NCBI RefSeq assembly: GCF_019207085.1 | Contig: NZ_JAATOM010000009.1 | Coordinates: 124,001 to 188,000, forward strand | Length of the DNA: 64,000 nucleotides | Reading direction: 5' to 3' | DNA from: Variovorax sp. dw_308 | GTDB taxonomy: Bacteria > Pseudomonadota > Gammaproteobacteria > Burkholderiales > Burkholderiaceae_C | Part shown: positions 25,324-32,875 of the stretch, piece by piece | Layout of the letters: the number at the start of each line of letters is the position of its first letter | Numbering within the stretch: the first letter of the stretch is position 1 | Translations under genes and position numbers: made by a program | Notes under the pieces: generated by a model | Told to the model about the DNA's origin: nothing | Databases searched by the model: none | The model's input: only the letters and a program-made list of their open reading frames with translations

Positions 25324-26112
25324 TTGAACACCATCTCCCTGCAGGCCGCACCTGCCGCGCGACGCGGCCGCTTCTGGCTGGTCACGGTCGCCGCGTTGCT
25401 CATGCTTGTGGCCACCTTGTCTCTGGGCCGCTGGCAGCTTTCGCGCGCGGCGCAAAAGGAGGCGCTCCAGGCCGCCATCGAGTCGCAGAAGACGCTGCCG
25501 CCGCTCGGCCAGCAGGACTTCCTTGCCATGGGGCAACCGGGCGAAGCCATGCATCGGCTGGTGCACCTGCGCGGCTTGTGGCTGGCCCCGCAAACGGTCT
25601 ACCTCGACAACCGCCAGATGGGCGGCGTGCCTGGCTTCTACGTTGTCGCCCCCTTCGCCATCGAAGGCAGCCAGCAGACCGTGATGGTCCAGCGCGGCTG
25701 GATCCAGCGCAATTTCGAGGACCGCACGAAGCTGCAACCCGTGCAGACGCCCGCCGGCCTGGTTGAGATCGACGCCCGCATCGAAGCGCCGCCATCGCAC
25801 TTGCTGGAGTTGGGCAAGACGCCCGCGCCGGCTGCTGCGACCGTGGAATCGCCGGGTGCATCGCCCATCCGGCAAAATCTCGACCTCGAGGTGTTCAAGG
25901 CCGAATCCAGGCTGCCGCTGCGCACCGATGTGTCACTGCAGCAGACCGGCGCCGCTTCCGAAGGATTGCATCGCGACTGGCCGGCGCCGGCGTTCGGCAT
26001 CGAAAAGCATTACGGCTACGCATTCCAGTGGTTCGGCCTCGCAGCCCTCGTCACCATCCTCTATGTCTGGTTCCAAATTGTTGCCCCGTTCCGCCGTGCC
26101 CGCCGTGGCTGA
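25324..26112 (+). CDS. SURF1 family cytochrome oxidase biogenesis protein
   Basis: The product is about 262 residues from a TTG start at 25324; no ATG lies in frame before the first membrane helix. It has an N-terminal helix (FWLVTVAALLMLVATLSLGRWQLSRA, with the family GRWQ motif), a periplasmic domain with LDNRQMGGVPGFYVVAPF and VQRGWIQRNFEDRT, and a C-terminal helix preceded by KHYGYAFQWFGLAAL. SURF1 helps insert haem a into subunit I. The stop overlaps the following GTG start region by eight bases. Confidence 0.92.
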   Translation: MNTISLQAAPAARRGRFWLVTVAALLMLVATLSLGRWQLSRAAQKEALQAAIESQKTLPPLGQQDFLAMGQPGEAMHRLVHLRGLWLAPQTVYLDNRQMGGVPGFYVVAPFAIEGSQQTVMVQRGWIQRNFEDRTKLQPVQTPAGLVEIDARIEAPPSHLLELGKTPAPAAATVESPGASPIRQNLDLEVFKAESRLPLRTDVSLQQTGAASEGLHRDWPAPAFGIEKHYGYAFQWFGLAALVTILYVWFQIVAPFRRARRG

Positions 26113-26776
26113 CGAGCCGCTCGGGCTGACCGTGCACTCGATGCCATCGCCGCAGGCGCTGGGCGCCGAGGCCGGCCGCCGCACGGTCTCGGGCCGCTGG
26201 AAGATGATCGCGGTGATGCTGATGTGCGCGGCGCCCGTCATTGCGTCCTACTTCACCTACTACGTGGTCCGGCCGGAGGGGCGCAGCGTCTACGGCGAAC
26301 TGGTCGAGCCGCAACGCACGCTGCCGGCGATCAAGGCGCTCGACCGCGACGGCGTGTCGGTGCCGTTGTCGTCGCTCAAGGGCCAATGGCTGATCGTGGC
26401 CGTGGCCGATGCTGCCTGCGATGCCTTGTGCGAGCAGCAGCTCTACCTGCAACGCCAGTTGCGCGAGAGCCTTGGGCGCGAGAAGGAGCGCGTGGACCGC
26501 GTCTGGATGATCAGCGACGCCGGATCGCCGCCCGCGCGCCTGGACAACGGCCTGCGCGGCGCCACGGTGCTGCGGATGCCCGCTGCGCAGTTGTCGCAGT
26601 GGCTGGCGCCCGCCTCGGGGCACGCCTTGAACGAACACCTGTATGTGGTCGACCCGATGGGCAACTGGATGATGCGTTTCCCGGCCCGCATGGATGCCGC
26701 CGGGGCTTCGCGCGCCAAGCGCGATCTGGAGCGTCTGTTGCGCGCCTCCGCATCCTGGGACGAGCCCGGCCGATGA
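26105..26776 (+). CDS. membrane-anchored SCO1/thioredoxin-like protein of the oxidase locus
   Basis: The 223-residue product starts at a GTG at 26105, inside the end of the SURF1 gene; an ATG at 26141 is an alternative. It has one helix (MIAVMLMCAAPVIASYFTYYVV) and a periplasmic domain with GQWLIVAVADAACDALCEQQLYLQRQLR. The C-x-x-x-C in ACDALC falls where SCO proteins keep their copper cysteines. MISDAGSPPARLDNGL and LYVVDPMGNWMMRFP also match a thioredoxin-fold layout. It is often annotated only as a hypothetical oxidase-associated protein. A role in CuA delivery or thiol reduction is inferred. Confidence 0.75.
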   Translation: MADEPLGLTVHSMPSPQALGAEAGRRTVSGRWKMIAVMLMCAAPVIASYFTYYVVRPEGRSVYGELVEPQRTLPAIKALDRDGVSVPLSSLKGQWLIVAVADAACDALCEQQLYLQRQLRESLGREKERVDRVWMISDAGSPPARLDNGLRGATVLRMPAAQLSQWLAPASGHALNEHLYVVDPMGNWMMRFPARMDAAGASRAKRDLERLLRASASWDEPGR

Positions 26777-28080
26777 CCCCCGTCGTCGCGCCCTATGACC
26801 TCTCGCCGATCGCCTGGCTCATGGGCGCGGGCGTGCTCATCGCGCTCGGCCCGCTGCTGTGGGTCTGGCGGCGCAGCGCGGGTCACAGCATTGCGCGGCG
26901 CCTGCATGCGCTGACGGTCCTGGCGCTGTTCCTCACCTTTGACCTCACGCTGTTCGGCGCTTTCACGCGGCTGACGGATTCCGGCCTCGGCTGCCCCGAT
27001 TGGCCGGGCTGCTACGGCAATGCCAGCCCGATGGGGGCACGCCATGAAATCGCGATGGCGCAATCCCTCCAGCCGACCGGCCCCGTGACGCACGGCAAGG
27101 CCTGGATCGAGATGGTGCACCGCTACCTGGCCACCGGCGTCGGTGTGCTGATCGTGGTGCTGGCCGTGGCGACGTTCATTGCGTGGCGCCAGCAACGCCG
27201 CGCGTCCCTTGGCGCCGCGCGGCATGCGGCGCTGCGGCCGGCCTGGCCCTTGGTGACGCTGCTGTGGGTCTGCCTGCAAGGCGCCTTTGGCGCGCTCACC
27301 GTGACCATGAAGCTTTATCCCGCGATCGTCACACTGCATCTGCTCGGCGCCATCGTGCTGCTCTCGCTGCTCTGCATGCAGGCCGTGCGCTACCAGCAGG
27401 CCGCCAGCGAGCGATTGCCGACCGCCTTGCCCGGCGCCTTGCGCAACCTGCTGGTCGCGACCAGCTTGCTGCTTGGTTTCCAGATCGCGCTGGGGGGCTG
27501 GGTCAGCACCAACTATGCGGTGCTTGCCTGCACCCAGTTCCCGACGTGCCAGGACAGTTGGTGGCCGCCGATGAACTTCGCACAGGGCTTCGAGATCTGG
27601 CGTTCGCTGGGCCTCACTGCCGAGGGCAACCCGGTCGATTTTTCGGCGCTGACCGCGATCCACTACGTGCATCGGCTGATGGCCTACGCCGTCTTCACCG
27701 CGATCGGTGCGCTCGCGTGGCGCCTGCGCGCCGTGCCGACGCTGCGCGCGCAGTCGAACTGGCTGGCCGGGCTGGCGTTGCTTCAACTCGCCACCGGCCT
27801 CGGCAACGTCCTGCTCGGCTGGCCGCTGCTGGCGGCCCTGCTTCACACCGGCGGCGCGGCAGCGCTGGCCGTGGTACTGGTCTGGTCCTTGTGCGAAAGC
27901 CGACGCGCTCCCGTGGCCGTGCCGCAGGGCGCCACGGCCATGGTGCACCCCGCGCAATACGGGAGCAGGTCGCCTGAGGCAGGCTCCCACCCCGGCGCGC
28001 AGCAGCGAGGTCCTGTGAATGGCGCCCGACCGCCCGATGTCGCTCGCACCTCAGCGCGCGGCGCGGAGGTTGTCCAATGA
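26773..28080 (+). CDS. ctaA: haem A synthase (COX15/CtaA)
   Basis: The product is 435 residues from the ATG at 26773, overlapping the previous stop by ATGA. It has eight membrane helices and the haem ligands in MVHRYLATGVGV, TLHLLGAIVLLSL, AIHYVHRLMAYAVF and LLHTGGAAALAVV. The motif RLTDSGLGCPDWPGCYGN and its repeat TQFPTCQDSWWPPMNF hold the conserved cysteine pairs. It oxidises haem O to haem A. The last ~55 residues (from about RAPVAVPQG) are not membrane-like and partly derive from a tandem DNA repeat that continues into the ctaB start, so the C terminus is longer than usual for the family. Confidence 0.93.
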   Translation: MTPVVAPYDLSPIAWLMGAGVLIALGPLLWVWRRSAGHSIARRLHALTVLALFLTFDLTLFGAFTRLTDSGLGCPDWPGCYGNASPMGARHEIAMAQSLQPTGPVTHGKAWIEMVHRYLATGVGVLIVVLAVATFIAWRQQRRASLGAARHAALRPAWPLVTLLWVCLQGAFGALTVTMKLYPAIVTLHLLGAIVLLSLLCMQAVRYQQAASERLPTALPGALRNLLVATSLLLGFQIALGGWVSTNYAVLACTQFPTCQDSWWPPMNFAQGFEIWRSLGLTAEGNPVDFSALTAIHYVHRLMAYAVFTAIGALAWRLRAVPTLRAQSNWLAGLALLQLATGLGNVLLGWPLLAALLHTGGAAALAVVLVWSLCESRRAPVAVPQGATAMVHPAQYGSRSPEAGSHPGAQQRGPVNGARPPDVARTSARGAEVVQ

Positions 28081-28204
28081 GCGCCGCCCGGCCGCTCCGA
28101 AGGCGCTCGCACCGCAGCGCGCAGCGCGAAGGTTATCCAATGAGCGCCGCCCGGCCGCCCGAAGGCGCTCGCACCGCAGCGCGCGGCGCTGAGGTTATCG
28201 AATG
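28019..28204 (+). repeat. Tandem repeat carrying duplicated ribosome-binding sites and start codons
   Basis: About three units of 58-63 bases share the block GCGCTCGCACC-GCAGCGCGC followed by a purine-rich AGGTT and ATG. In-register ATG codons fall at 28019, 28077, 28140 and 28202; the last is the ctaB start. The repeat has thus copied the ctaA/ctaB junction, including its ribosome-binding site. Confidence 0.8.
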
Positions 28205-28205
28205 A
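28077..28205 (+). CDS. possible 42-residue relay peptide between ctaA and ctaB
   Basis: This open frame lies entirely in the tandem repeat. Its ATG overlaps the ctaA stop (ATGA at 28077-28080), and its TGA (28203-28205) overlaps the ctaB ATG (28202-28204). It would encode MSAARPLRRRSHRSAQREGY followed by a second similar unit starting with an in-frame ATG at 28140. Each start has a purine-rich sequence (GGAGG or GAAGG) 6-9 bases upstream. The peptide is arginine/alanine-rich with no domain. It may simply keep ribosomes moving from ctaA to ctaB. It is not proven to be a real gene. Confidence 0.3.
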   Translation: MSAARPLRRRSHRSAQREGYPMSAARPPEGARTAARGAEVIE

Positions 28206-29110
28206 GCACCCCCGTACCCGTCCAACGATCCACCAGCACCGCCAGCGTGCTGCGCCAGTTCTACGCGCTGACCAAGCCGCGCGTGGTGCAACTCATCGTC
28301 TTCTGCGCCTTCATCGGCATGGTGCTGGCGGTGCCGGGGGTGCCAGGGTGGGTCGAGGTGCAGCGTGCCGTGCTCGCCTGTGTGGGCATCTGGCTTGTGG
28401 CCGGCGCCGCAGCGGCGTTCAACTGCCTCGTCGAGAAGGGCATCGACGCGAAGATGAAACGCACCGCGTGGCGACCGACCGCACGCGGGCAGTTGAGCGA
28501 CCGGCAGGCGCTCATCTTTTCGGCCTTCCTGTGCGCCGCGGGTTCGGCGCTGCTGTGGTTCACGGTGAACCCGCTGACCATGTGGCTCACCTTTGCCACC
28601 TTCGTGGGCTATGCGGTGATCTACACCGTGATCCTGAAGCCGCTCACGCCGCAGAACATCGTCATCGGTGGCGCCTCCGGCGCGATGCCGCCGGTGCTGG
28701 GCTGGGCCGCGATCCGCGGCGACGTCGGGCCGGAAGCGCTGATCCTGTTCCTCATCATCTTCCTGTGGACGCCACCGCATTTCTGGGCGCTGGCGCTCTA
28801 CCGCGTCGAGGACTATCGCAAGGCAGGACTCCCGATGCTGCCGGTCACGCATGGCAACGAGTTCACCCGGCTGCAGGTCCTGCTCTATACCTTCATCCTG
28901 TTTGCCGCCTGCCTGATGCCCTTCATCTACGGCATGAGCGGCTGGTTATACCTGGCCGTGGCGGTGGGCGTGAGCATCGGCTTCACCGGCTATGCGTTCG
29001 CGCTCTGGCGCAACTATTCGGACCAGCTGGCGCGCAAGACCTTCCGTTTTTCGCTGATCCACCTGAGCGTGCTGTTCGCGGCGCTGCTGGTCGACCATTA
29101 CATCGGATGA
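28202..29110 (+). CDS. ctaB: protohaem IX farnesyltransferase (haem O synthase)
   Basis: The product is 302 residues with nine membrane helices of the UbiA superfamily. The first aspartate-rich-type motif is present as NCLVEKGIDAKMKRT, with FYALTKPRVVQL at the N terminus. ASGAMPPVLGWAA, FLWTPPHFWALALYRVEDY and GLPMLPVTHGNEFTR are diagnostic of CyoE/CtaB. It adds the farnesyl chain to protohaem, giving haem O for CtaA. Two residues after the start differ from the repeated copies upstream (STPVPV in place of SAARPP), so translation of the true gene can be told apart from the decoys. Confidence 0.96.
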   Translation: MSTPVPVQRSTSTASVLRQFYALTKPRVVQLIVFCAFIGMVLAVPGVPGWVEVQRAVLACVGIWLVAGAAAAFNCLVEKGIDAKMKRTAWRPTARGQLSDRQALIFSAFLCAAGSALLWFTVNPLTMWLTFATFVGYAVIYTVILKPLTPQNIVIGGASGAMPPVLGWAAIRGDVGPEALILFLIIFLWTPPHFWALALYRVEDYRKAGLPMLPVTHGNEFTRLQVLLYTFILFAACLMPFIYGMSGWLYLAVAVGVSIGFTGYAFALWRNYSDQLARKTFRFSLIHLSVLFAALLVDHYIG

Positions 29111-29112
29111 CC

Positions 29113-29233
29113 CGCCCCGAATGCGCCTGTGGCGCTCCCCACGGGGCGTACCCCACGGCCCGGCAAAGCCGGTTCGATTGGGCTTCGATTTGCGCACGTC
29201 GGCGCGGTTGCGGCGCCATGAAAACTGAAATGA
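29113..29233. repeat. Dispersed repeat family 2, copy 1
   Basis: This stretch shares a series of blocks, in the same order, with the reverse complement of 46086-46242: CCGAATGCGCCTG, GGCGC, a CCCC/GGGG hairpin, GGCCCGGCAAAGCCGGTTC, GGGCTTCG, and AACTGAAATG at the end. GCGCC/GGCGC and CCGGC/GCCGG are internal hairpins. It lies between ctaB and the SCO gene. Confidence 0.65.
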
Positions 29234-29243
29234 GTTCGATCAC

Positions 29244-29861
29244 ATGAACAAGAGAAACGCCATCAAGTGGATTGCCGCAGGCGCCGGCTGGACGGCAGCC
29301 GCCGGCGCGCTGGGCCTCGGACTCGCGGGCTGCAGCGAGAACAAGCCCAACTTCAATGCGGTAGACCTCACGGGCGCCGACTATGCCAGGGACTTCAAGC
29401 TCACGGACGCCGACGGCAAGGAGCGGACACTGGCCGACTTCAAGGGCAAGGTCGTCGTCCTGTTTTTCGGCTATGCGCAGTGCCCCGACGTGTGCCCGAC
29501 GACCATGACCGAAATGGCGCAGGTCAAGCAGGAACTCGGCAAGGACGGCGACAAGCTGCAGGTCGTGTTCGTCACGGTCGACCCGGCGCGCGACACGCCC
29601 GCCGTGATGAAGGCCTACATGGGCGCCTTCGACCCCGGCTTCGTCGCACTGATCCCGACACCCGAGCAACTCGCGGCCATCGCGAAGGACTTCAAGGTCT
29701 ACTACAAGAAGGTCGAAGGCAAGACGCCGACGAGCTATTCAATGGATCATTCGGCTGCCAGCTATATCTACGACACCCAGGGGCGCCTGCGCCTGTATGC
29801 GCGCTATGGCGCGGGTGTGGCGCCGATGGTGTCGGACATCCAGGCCTTGCTGAAATCCTGA
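29244..29861 (+). CDS. SCO family copper chaperone lipoprotein
   Basis: This 205-residue thioredoxin-fold protein has a lipoprotein-type signal (GLGLAGC, cysteine near residue 30). The copper site is FFGYAQCPDVCPTTMTEM (C-x-x-x-C near residues 78-82), with the partner histidine in SYSMDHSAASYIYD. VVFVTVDPARDTPAVMKAY is the classic SCO strand. It delivers copper to the CuA centre of subunit II, or reduces its cysteines. It closes the oxidase assembly cluster; a terminator for the opposing rpoH lies just after it. Confidence 0.95.
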   Translation: MNKRNAIKWIAAGAGWTAAAGALGLGLAGCSENKPNFNAVDLTGADYARDFKLTDADGKERTLADFKGKVVVLFFGYAQCPDVCPTTMTEMAQVKQELGKDGDKLQVVFVTVDPARDTPAVMKAYMGAFDPGFVALIPTPEQLAAIAKDFKVYYKKVEGKTPTSYSMDHSAASYIYDTQGRLRLYARYGAGVAPMVSDIQALLKS

Positions 29862-29892
29862 GCGAGGGCGGGCTCAGGGTGGGCCGCGCAAG

Positions 29893-29917
29893 AAAAAGCC
29901 CGGCGCTTGGCCGGGCT
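29893..29917 (-). terminator. Rho-independent terminator of rpoH
   Basis: On the minus strand the stem AGCCCGGC/GCCGGGCT (29910-29917 with 29897-29904) has a five-base loop and is followed by a T-run (the A-run at 29893-29897 on the plus strand). It may also stop the SCO transcript from the other side. Confidence 0.85.
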
Positions 29918-29961
29918 CGTCGAGATGGGGCGCCGCAGGCGCCCACGGGCTCGGTTTGTCT

Positions 29962-30903
29962 TCAGGCAAAGCTCGCCAGCGATTTCTTCATCTTCTTCAT
30001 CGCAGCCACTTCGATCTGGCGGATGCGCTCGGCGCTCACGCCATAGTCGGCGGCCAGTTCGTGCAGCGTCATGCCGCCCGAGCCGTCGTCGTTGACCTTG
30101 AGCCAGCGCTCTTCCACGATGCGGCGGCTGCGGTCGTCCAGCGCTTCGAGCGCGGTGGAGATGCCGTCGCTCGACAGGCGGTCGCGTGCGCGCATCTCGA
30201 GCTGCGCGGTCGGCTCCTGCGTGGCGTCCGCCAGATAGGCGATCGGGCCGAAGGCGTCGTCGCCGTCGTCGGACGGGCTCGGGTCGAGCAGGATGTCGCC
30301 GCCCGACAGGCGGGTTTCCATCTCGAGCACTTCCTCGCGCTTGACGTTCAGCTTGGCCGCGACCTGTCCGACCTCGTCGAAGCTCAGCGTCTCGCGGTGC
30401 GTATCGGCATCGATGGCGGCGGCGTCGGCCTTGAAGCCTTGCTTCATCGACCGCAGATTGAAGAACAGCTTGCGCTGGGCCTTGGTCGTCGCGACCTTGA
30501 CCATGCGCCAGTTCTTCAGGATGTACTCATGGATCTCGGCCTTGATCCAGTGCATGGCGTAGCTCACCAGGCGCACGCCCTGGTCGGGGTCGAAACGCTT
30601 CACGGCCTTCATCAGGCCGACGTTGCCTTCCTGGATCAGGTCGCCATGCGGCAGGCCGTAGCCGAGGTATTGACGGGAGATGGAGACGACAAGGCGCAAG
30701 TGCGACAGCACCAGCGCGCCCGCGGCCTCCAGATCATTGTTGTCGCGCAGCTTGCGAGCGTAGCCCTGCTCTTCGTCGAGCGTGAGCAGCGGCAGCCGAT
30801 TGGCGACCGAGATATAGGCGTCGAGGTTGCCGAGCGGCGGAACGACGGACCACGGGTTCGCGACCGCGAGCGACTTGGCAGAGACTCCAGACAGTGCTGT
30901 CAT
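29962..30903 (-). CDS. rpoH: RNA polymerase sigma-32 (heat-shock sigma factor)
   Basis: The 313-residue factor is taken from the ATG at 30903, which has AGGAGC in front; starts further upstream lack one. Region 2 has LVLSHLRLVVSISRQYLGYG, DLIQEGNVGLMKAVKRFDP and the RpoH-specific VSYAMHWIKAEIHEYILKNW. The RpoH box QRKLFFNLR follows at about residue 130. Region 4 has LHELAADYGVSAERIRQIE with the DNA-contacting helix. It directs transcription of heat-shock genes. A perfect CIRCE element lies in its promoter, so the HrcA repressor is predicted to control it. Confidence 0.97.
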   Translation of the reverse strand: MTALSGVSAKSLAVANPWSVVPPLGNLDAYISVANRLPLLTLDEEQGYARKLRDNNDLEAAGALVLSHLRLVVSISRQYLGYGLPHGDLIQEGNVGLMKAVKRFDPDQGVRLVSYAMHWIKAEIHEYILKNWRMVKVATTKAQRKLFFNLRSMKQGFKADAAAIDADTHRETLSFDEVGQVAAKLNVKREEVLEMETRLSGGDILLDPSPSDDGDDAFGPIAYLADATQEPTAQLEMRARDRLSSDGISTALEALDDRSRRIVEERWLKVNDDGSGGMTLHELAADYGVSAERIRQIEVAAMKKMKKSLASFA

Positions 30904-30931
30904 TGAGGAAGCTCCTTTCATTCGGGACATA

Positions 30932-30958
30932 TTAGCACTCGGTTAGAGGGAGTGCTAA
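30932..30958. promoter_or_regulatory. CIRCE element (HrcA operator) in the rpoH promoter
   Basis: TTAGCACTC (30932-30940), nine spacer bases (30941-30949), and GAGTGCTAA (30950-30958) match the CIRCE consensus exactly. On the minus strand the right part of the element runs into a TAATAT -10-like box (30929-30934), 26-31 bases upstream of the rpoH start, so HrcA would block RNA polymerase. Confidence 0.93.
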
Positions 30959-31163
30959 GCATAGGGTTCCCCCTTATCGCTATCGATCCGATAGTTTGTT
31001 GGAAGACCGAGACTTCCTGCAGAAATACATAAGCACACAGTAGTGTTGTGTAGATGTATCAAAAAGGACTAAATGCTAAAATGTTACTTATAGTTAACTA
31101 AACGCTTTGGGCACATTTCCCCGGTCTGCCCCAAGCCTCCGGTATTTACACGAGACCCCTGCC
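30959..31163. other. AT-rich divergent control region between rpoH and the FHA gene
   Basis: No gene. Base composition drops well below the surroundings, mainly in 30980-31110. It holds the palindrome CTATCG-ATC-CGATAG (30980-30994) and a series of A/T-rich promoter-like hexamers such as TATAGT near 31090. Probably the promoter of the FHA gene plus upstream control sequence. Confidence 0.45.
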
Positions 31164-31493
31164 ATGGCCCGCCTGCTGTTGATGACGAAAACCAGTTCGC
31201 CCAAACAAATCGAACTGACCGATGAGCGCATCCTGATCGGCCGCGACGCGGCCAACGATCTCCAGATCGATCGTCCGCGCGTCAGCCGCCATCATGCCGA
31301 ACTGCGCACCGAAGGCGGAACCACCTGGGTGATTGACCTCGCCAGCAGCAACGGCACTTTCGTCAACGGCCACAAGGTCCAGCACCGCGCGCTGCGTCAC
31401 GGCGACGTGATGCGCATCGGGGACATTGAACTGCGCTACCTCAATCGCCAGAACGGCTACGCGTTTCCCAAGGAACTGACCCTGGCCGAGTGA
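31164..31493 (+). CDS. FHA domain-containing protein
   Basis: This is a single forkhead-associated domain of 109 residues. The phosphothreonine-binding signature is complete: ILIGRDAANDLQI (G-R), RVSRHHAELR (S-x-x-H) and VIDLASSNGTFVNG (S-N-G-T-x-x-N-G), followed by LRHGDVMRIGDIELRYL. Such stand-alone FHA proteins read threonine phosphorylation or help build complexes. No serine/threonine kinase or phosphatase gene is in the window. The start ATG lacks a clear Shine-Dalgarno sequence (GAGACC lies about 10 bases upstream). Confidence 0.92.
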   Translation: MARLLLMTKTSSPKQIELTDERILIGRDAANDLQIDRPRVSRHHAELRTEGGTTWVIDLASSNGTFVNGHKVQHRALRHGDVMRIGDIELRYLNRQNGYAFPKELTLAE

Positions 31494-31607
31494 TCCGCGG
31501 CATCGGCCGCAAAGGCCGCTTCCCCGCCGACTGGCCTCCCGGAGGGGTCAAGTCGAGTCGGCAAAGTCACATCGGCCCAAGAGCCCCGGCGCGCCCGCCA
31601 CCGTCCG

Positions 31608-32069
31608 CTACCAGCGCACCCCCAGACTGGCGTAGAGCCGCGTCGCCACGAACAGCGGTCCGACCCACAGGTACTGGATGTCCTCGAAGAACGACGGCTT
31701 CCTGCCCTCGATCTTGTGGCCGATGAACTGGAAGATCCAGGCGACTACGAACACCGCCGCGCAGACCGGCACGACCTGCTCCCCGAGCGCACGCACCGCC
31801 GCCAGCACCGCCACGGTGGCCACCGCCATCGTGACCCATAGCACTGGCGAGCGCAGCATCGCGTAGTAGACCAGGCTGGCTGCGACGAACGCATAAGCCA
31901 CCCACGGGTGCAGCGCATGCAAGAGCCCGACGATGCTCAACAGGATGGCCGGAATCGCAATGAAATGGATCAACTCGTTGCTGGGGTTGCGATGGCTTTC
32001 GCCATAGTGGGCGAGCAGTCGGTCGAGCTTGCGCTCGGTGCCCGCCAAGGGCGCGTGGGCTGTGTTCAT
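31608..32069 (-). CDS. Mpo1-like (DUF962) membrane protein
   Basis: The 153-residue protein begins with LDRLLAHYGESHRNPSNELIHFIAIPAI, which matches the DUF962/Mpo1 signature with its histidines, and has about four membrane helices. VAWIFQFIGHKIEGRKPSFFEDIQYLWVGPLFV near the C terminus is the second signature. Yeast Mpo1 is an iron-dependent dioxygenase in 2-hydroxy fatty-acid oxidation. A similar activity here is possible because the histidines are kept, but it is unproven in bacteria. The start ATG follows GGAGAC. Confidence 0.85.
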   Translation of the reverse strand: MNTAHAPLAGTERKLDRLLAHYGESHRNPSNELIHFIAIPAILLSIVGLLHALHPWVAYAFVAASLVYYAMLRSPVLWVTMAVATVAVLAAVRALGEQVVPVCAAVFVVAWIFQFIGHKIEGRKPSFFEDIQYLWVGPLFVATRLYASLGVRW

Positions 32070-32128
32070 CGTGTCTCCAATGGGCGCGCTGTGCGGTACG
32101 GCGGCGATGATGCCATTGCAGCCCGGCT

Positions 32129-32770
32129 TCAGCGAGGATGGGAACCCACGGAAAACGTCCGCGCCAGCAGGGTCCGCCAATCGCTCCCCGGCGGCATCTG
32201 CGCCAGCACGCGGTCCAGCCGCCCGTCGATCAGCAACATGGAGAAGCCGTGCACCAGCGACCAGGCGCGCACCATGGCGGCGCCTTGCTCGGGCGTCACG
32301 GACCCATGTCCCGTTGCGGCAGCGTCGATGCCGAGTCGGGCCGCCATCGACGATGCCAGCGCGGCCTGCGCCTCGTCGACGGCCTGGCGCAGGGCGGGGC
32401 GCTGGAGGTCGAGTCGCTCGCCGCGGAACATCAATACGAACATGCCGGGATGCGCCTTGGCAAAGCCGACATAGGCGGCGCCCATCGCATCCAGCCGCTC
32501 TTCCGCGGAGCCCGAGGGCATCTTTTCCATCGCGGCCTTCAACTCGCTCGTGAACCGGCGGAAGCCAATGGCCGCCAATTCGCTGAGCAATCCACTCAAG
32601 TCGCCGAAGTGGTTCTTGGGTGCGGCGTGCGACACACCGGCGGCGCGTGCGGCGGCCCGCAGCGTCAGGCCCTCGATGCCCTCGCTCTCGAGGATTCGTT
32701 GCGCTGCCTCGAGCATGGCGGCGCGGAGGTCTCCGTGGTGGTAGGGCGTGGCGGCGGCGCGAGGCGGCAT
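32129..32770 (-). CDS. TetR/AcrR family transcriptional regulator
   Basis: The 213-residue regulator starts at the ATG at 32770, with GAGGAA upstream. The N-terminal helix-turn-helix is YHHGDLRAAMLEAAQRILE with LTLRAAARAAGVSHAAPKNHF. The C-terminal domain (FRRFTSELKAAM to the end) resembles the TetR_C_33-type ligand domain with RAWSLVHGFSMLLIDG. It is divergent from the carotenoid-oxygenase gene, and the gap holds two palindromes with TTTAC/GTAAA half-sites. Repression of the divergent gene and of itself is likely. The ligand is unknown. Confidence 0.92.
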   Translation of the reverse strand: MPPRAAATPYHHGDLRAAMLEAAQRILESEGIEGLTLRAAARAAGVSHAAPKNHFGDLSGLLSELAAIGFRRFTSELKAAMEKMPSGSAEERLDAMGAAYVGFAKAHPGMFVLMFRGERLDLQRPALRQAVDEAQAALASSMAARLGIDAAATGHGSVTPEQGAAMVRAWSLVHGFSMLLIDGRLDRVLAQMPPGSDWRTLLARTFSVGSHPR

Positions 32771-32794
32771 GCATTCCTCGTTGATGTTGACGAT

Positions 32795-32854
32795 GTAAAT
32801 TTTACTTGACGAGGCCTGCGCCGCCTGATTCAATTCAGATATTTACAGCGTAAA
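32795..32854. promoter_or_regulatory. Candidate TetR operators between the regulator and the oxygenase
   Basis: Two palindromes use the same half-sites: GTAAA-T-TTTAC (32795-32805) and TTTAC-AGC-GTAAA (32842-32854). They lie in the AT-rich gap upstream of both divergent genes, 22-75 bases from each start. Confidence 0.5.
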
Positions 32855-32875
32855 CATTGACTTCGAGGAGCCTCG

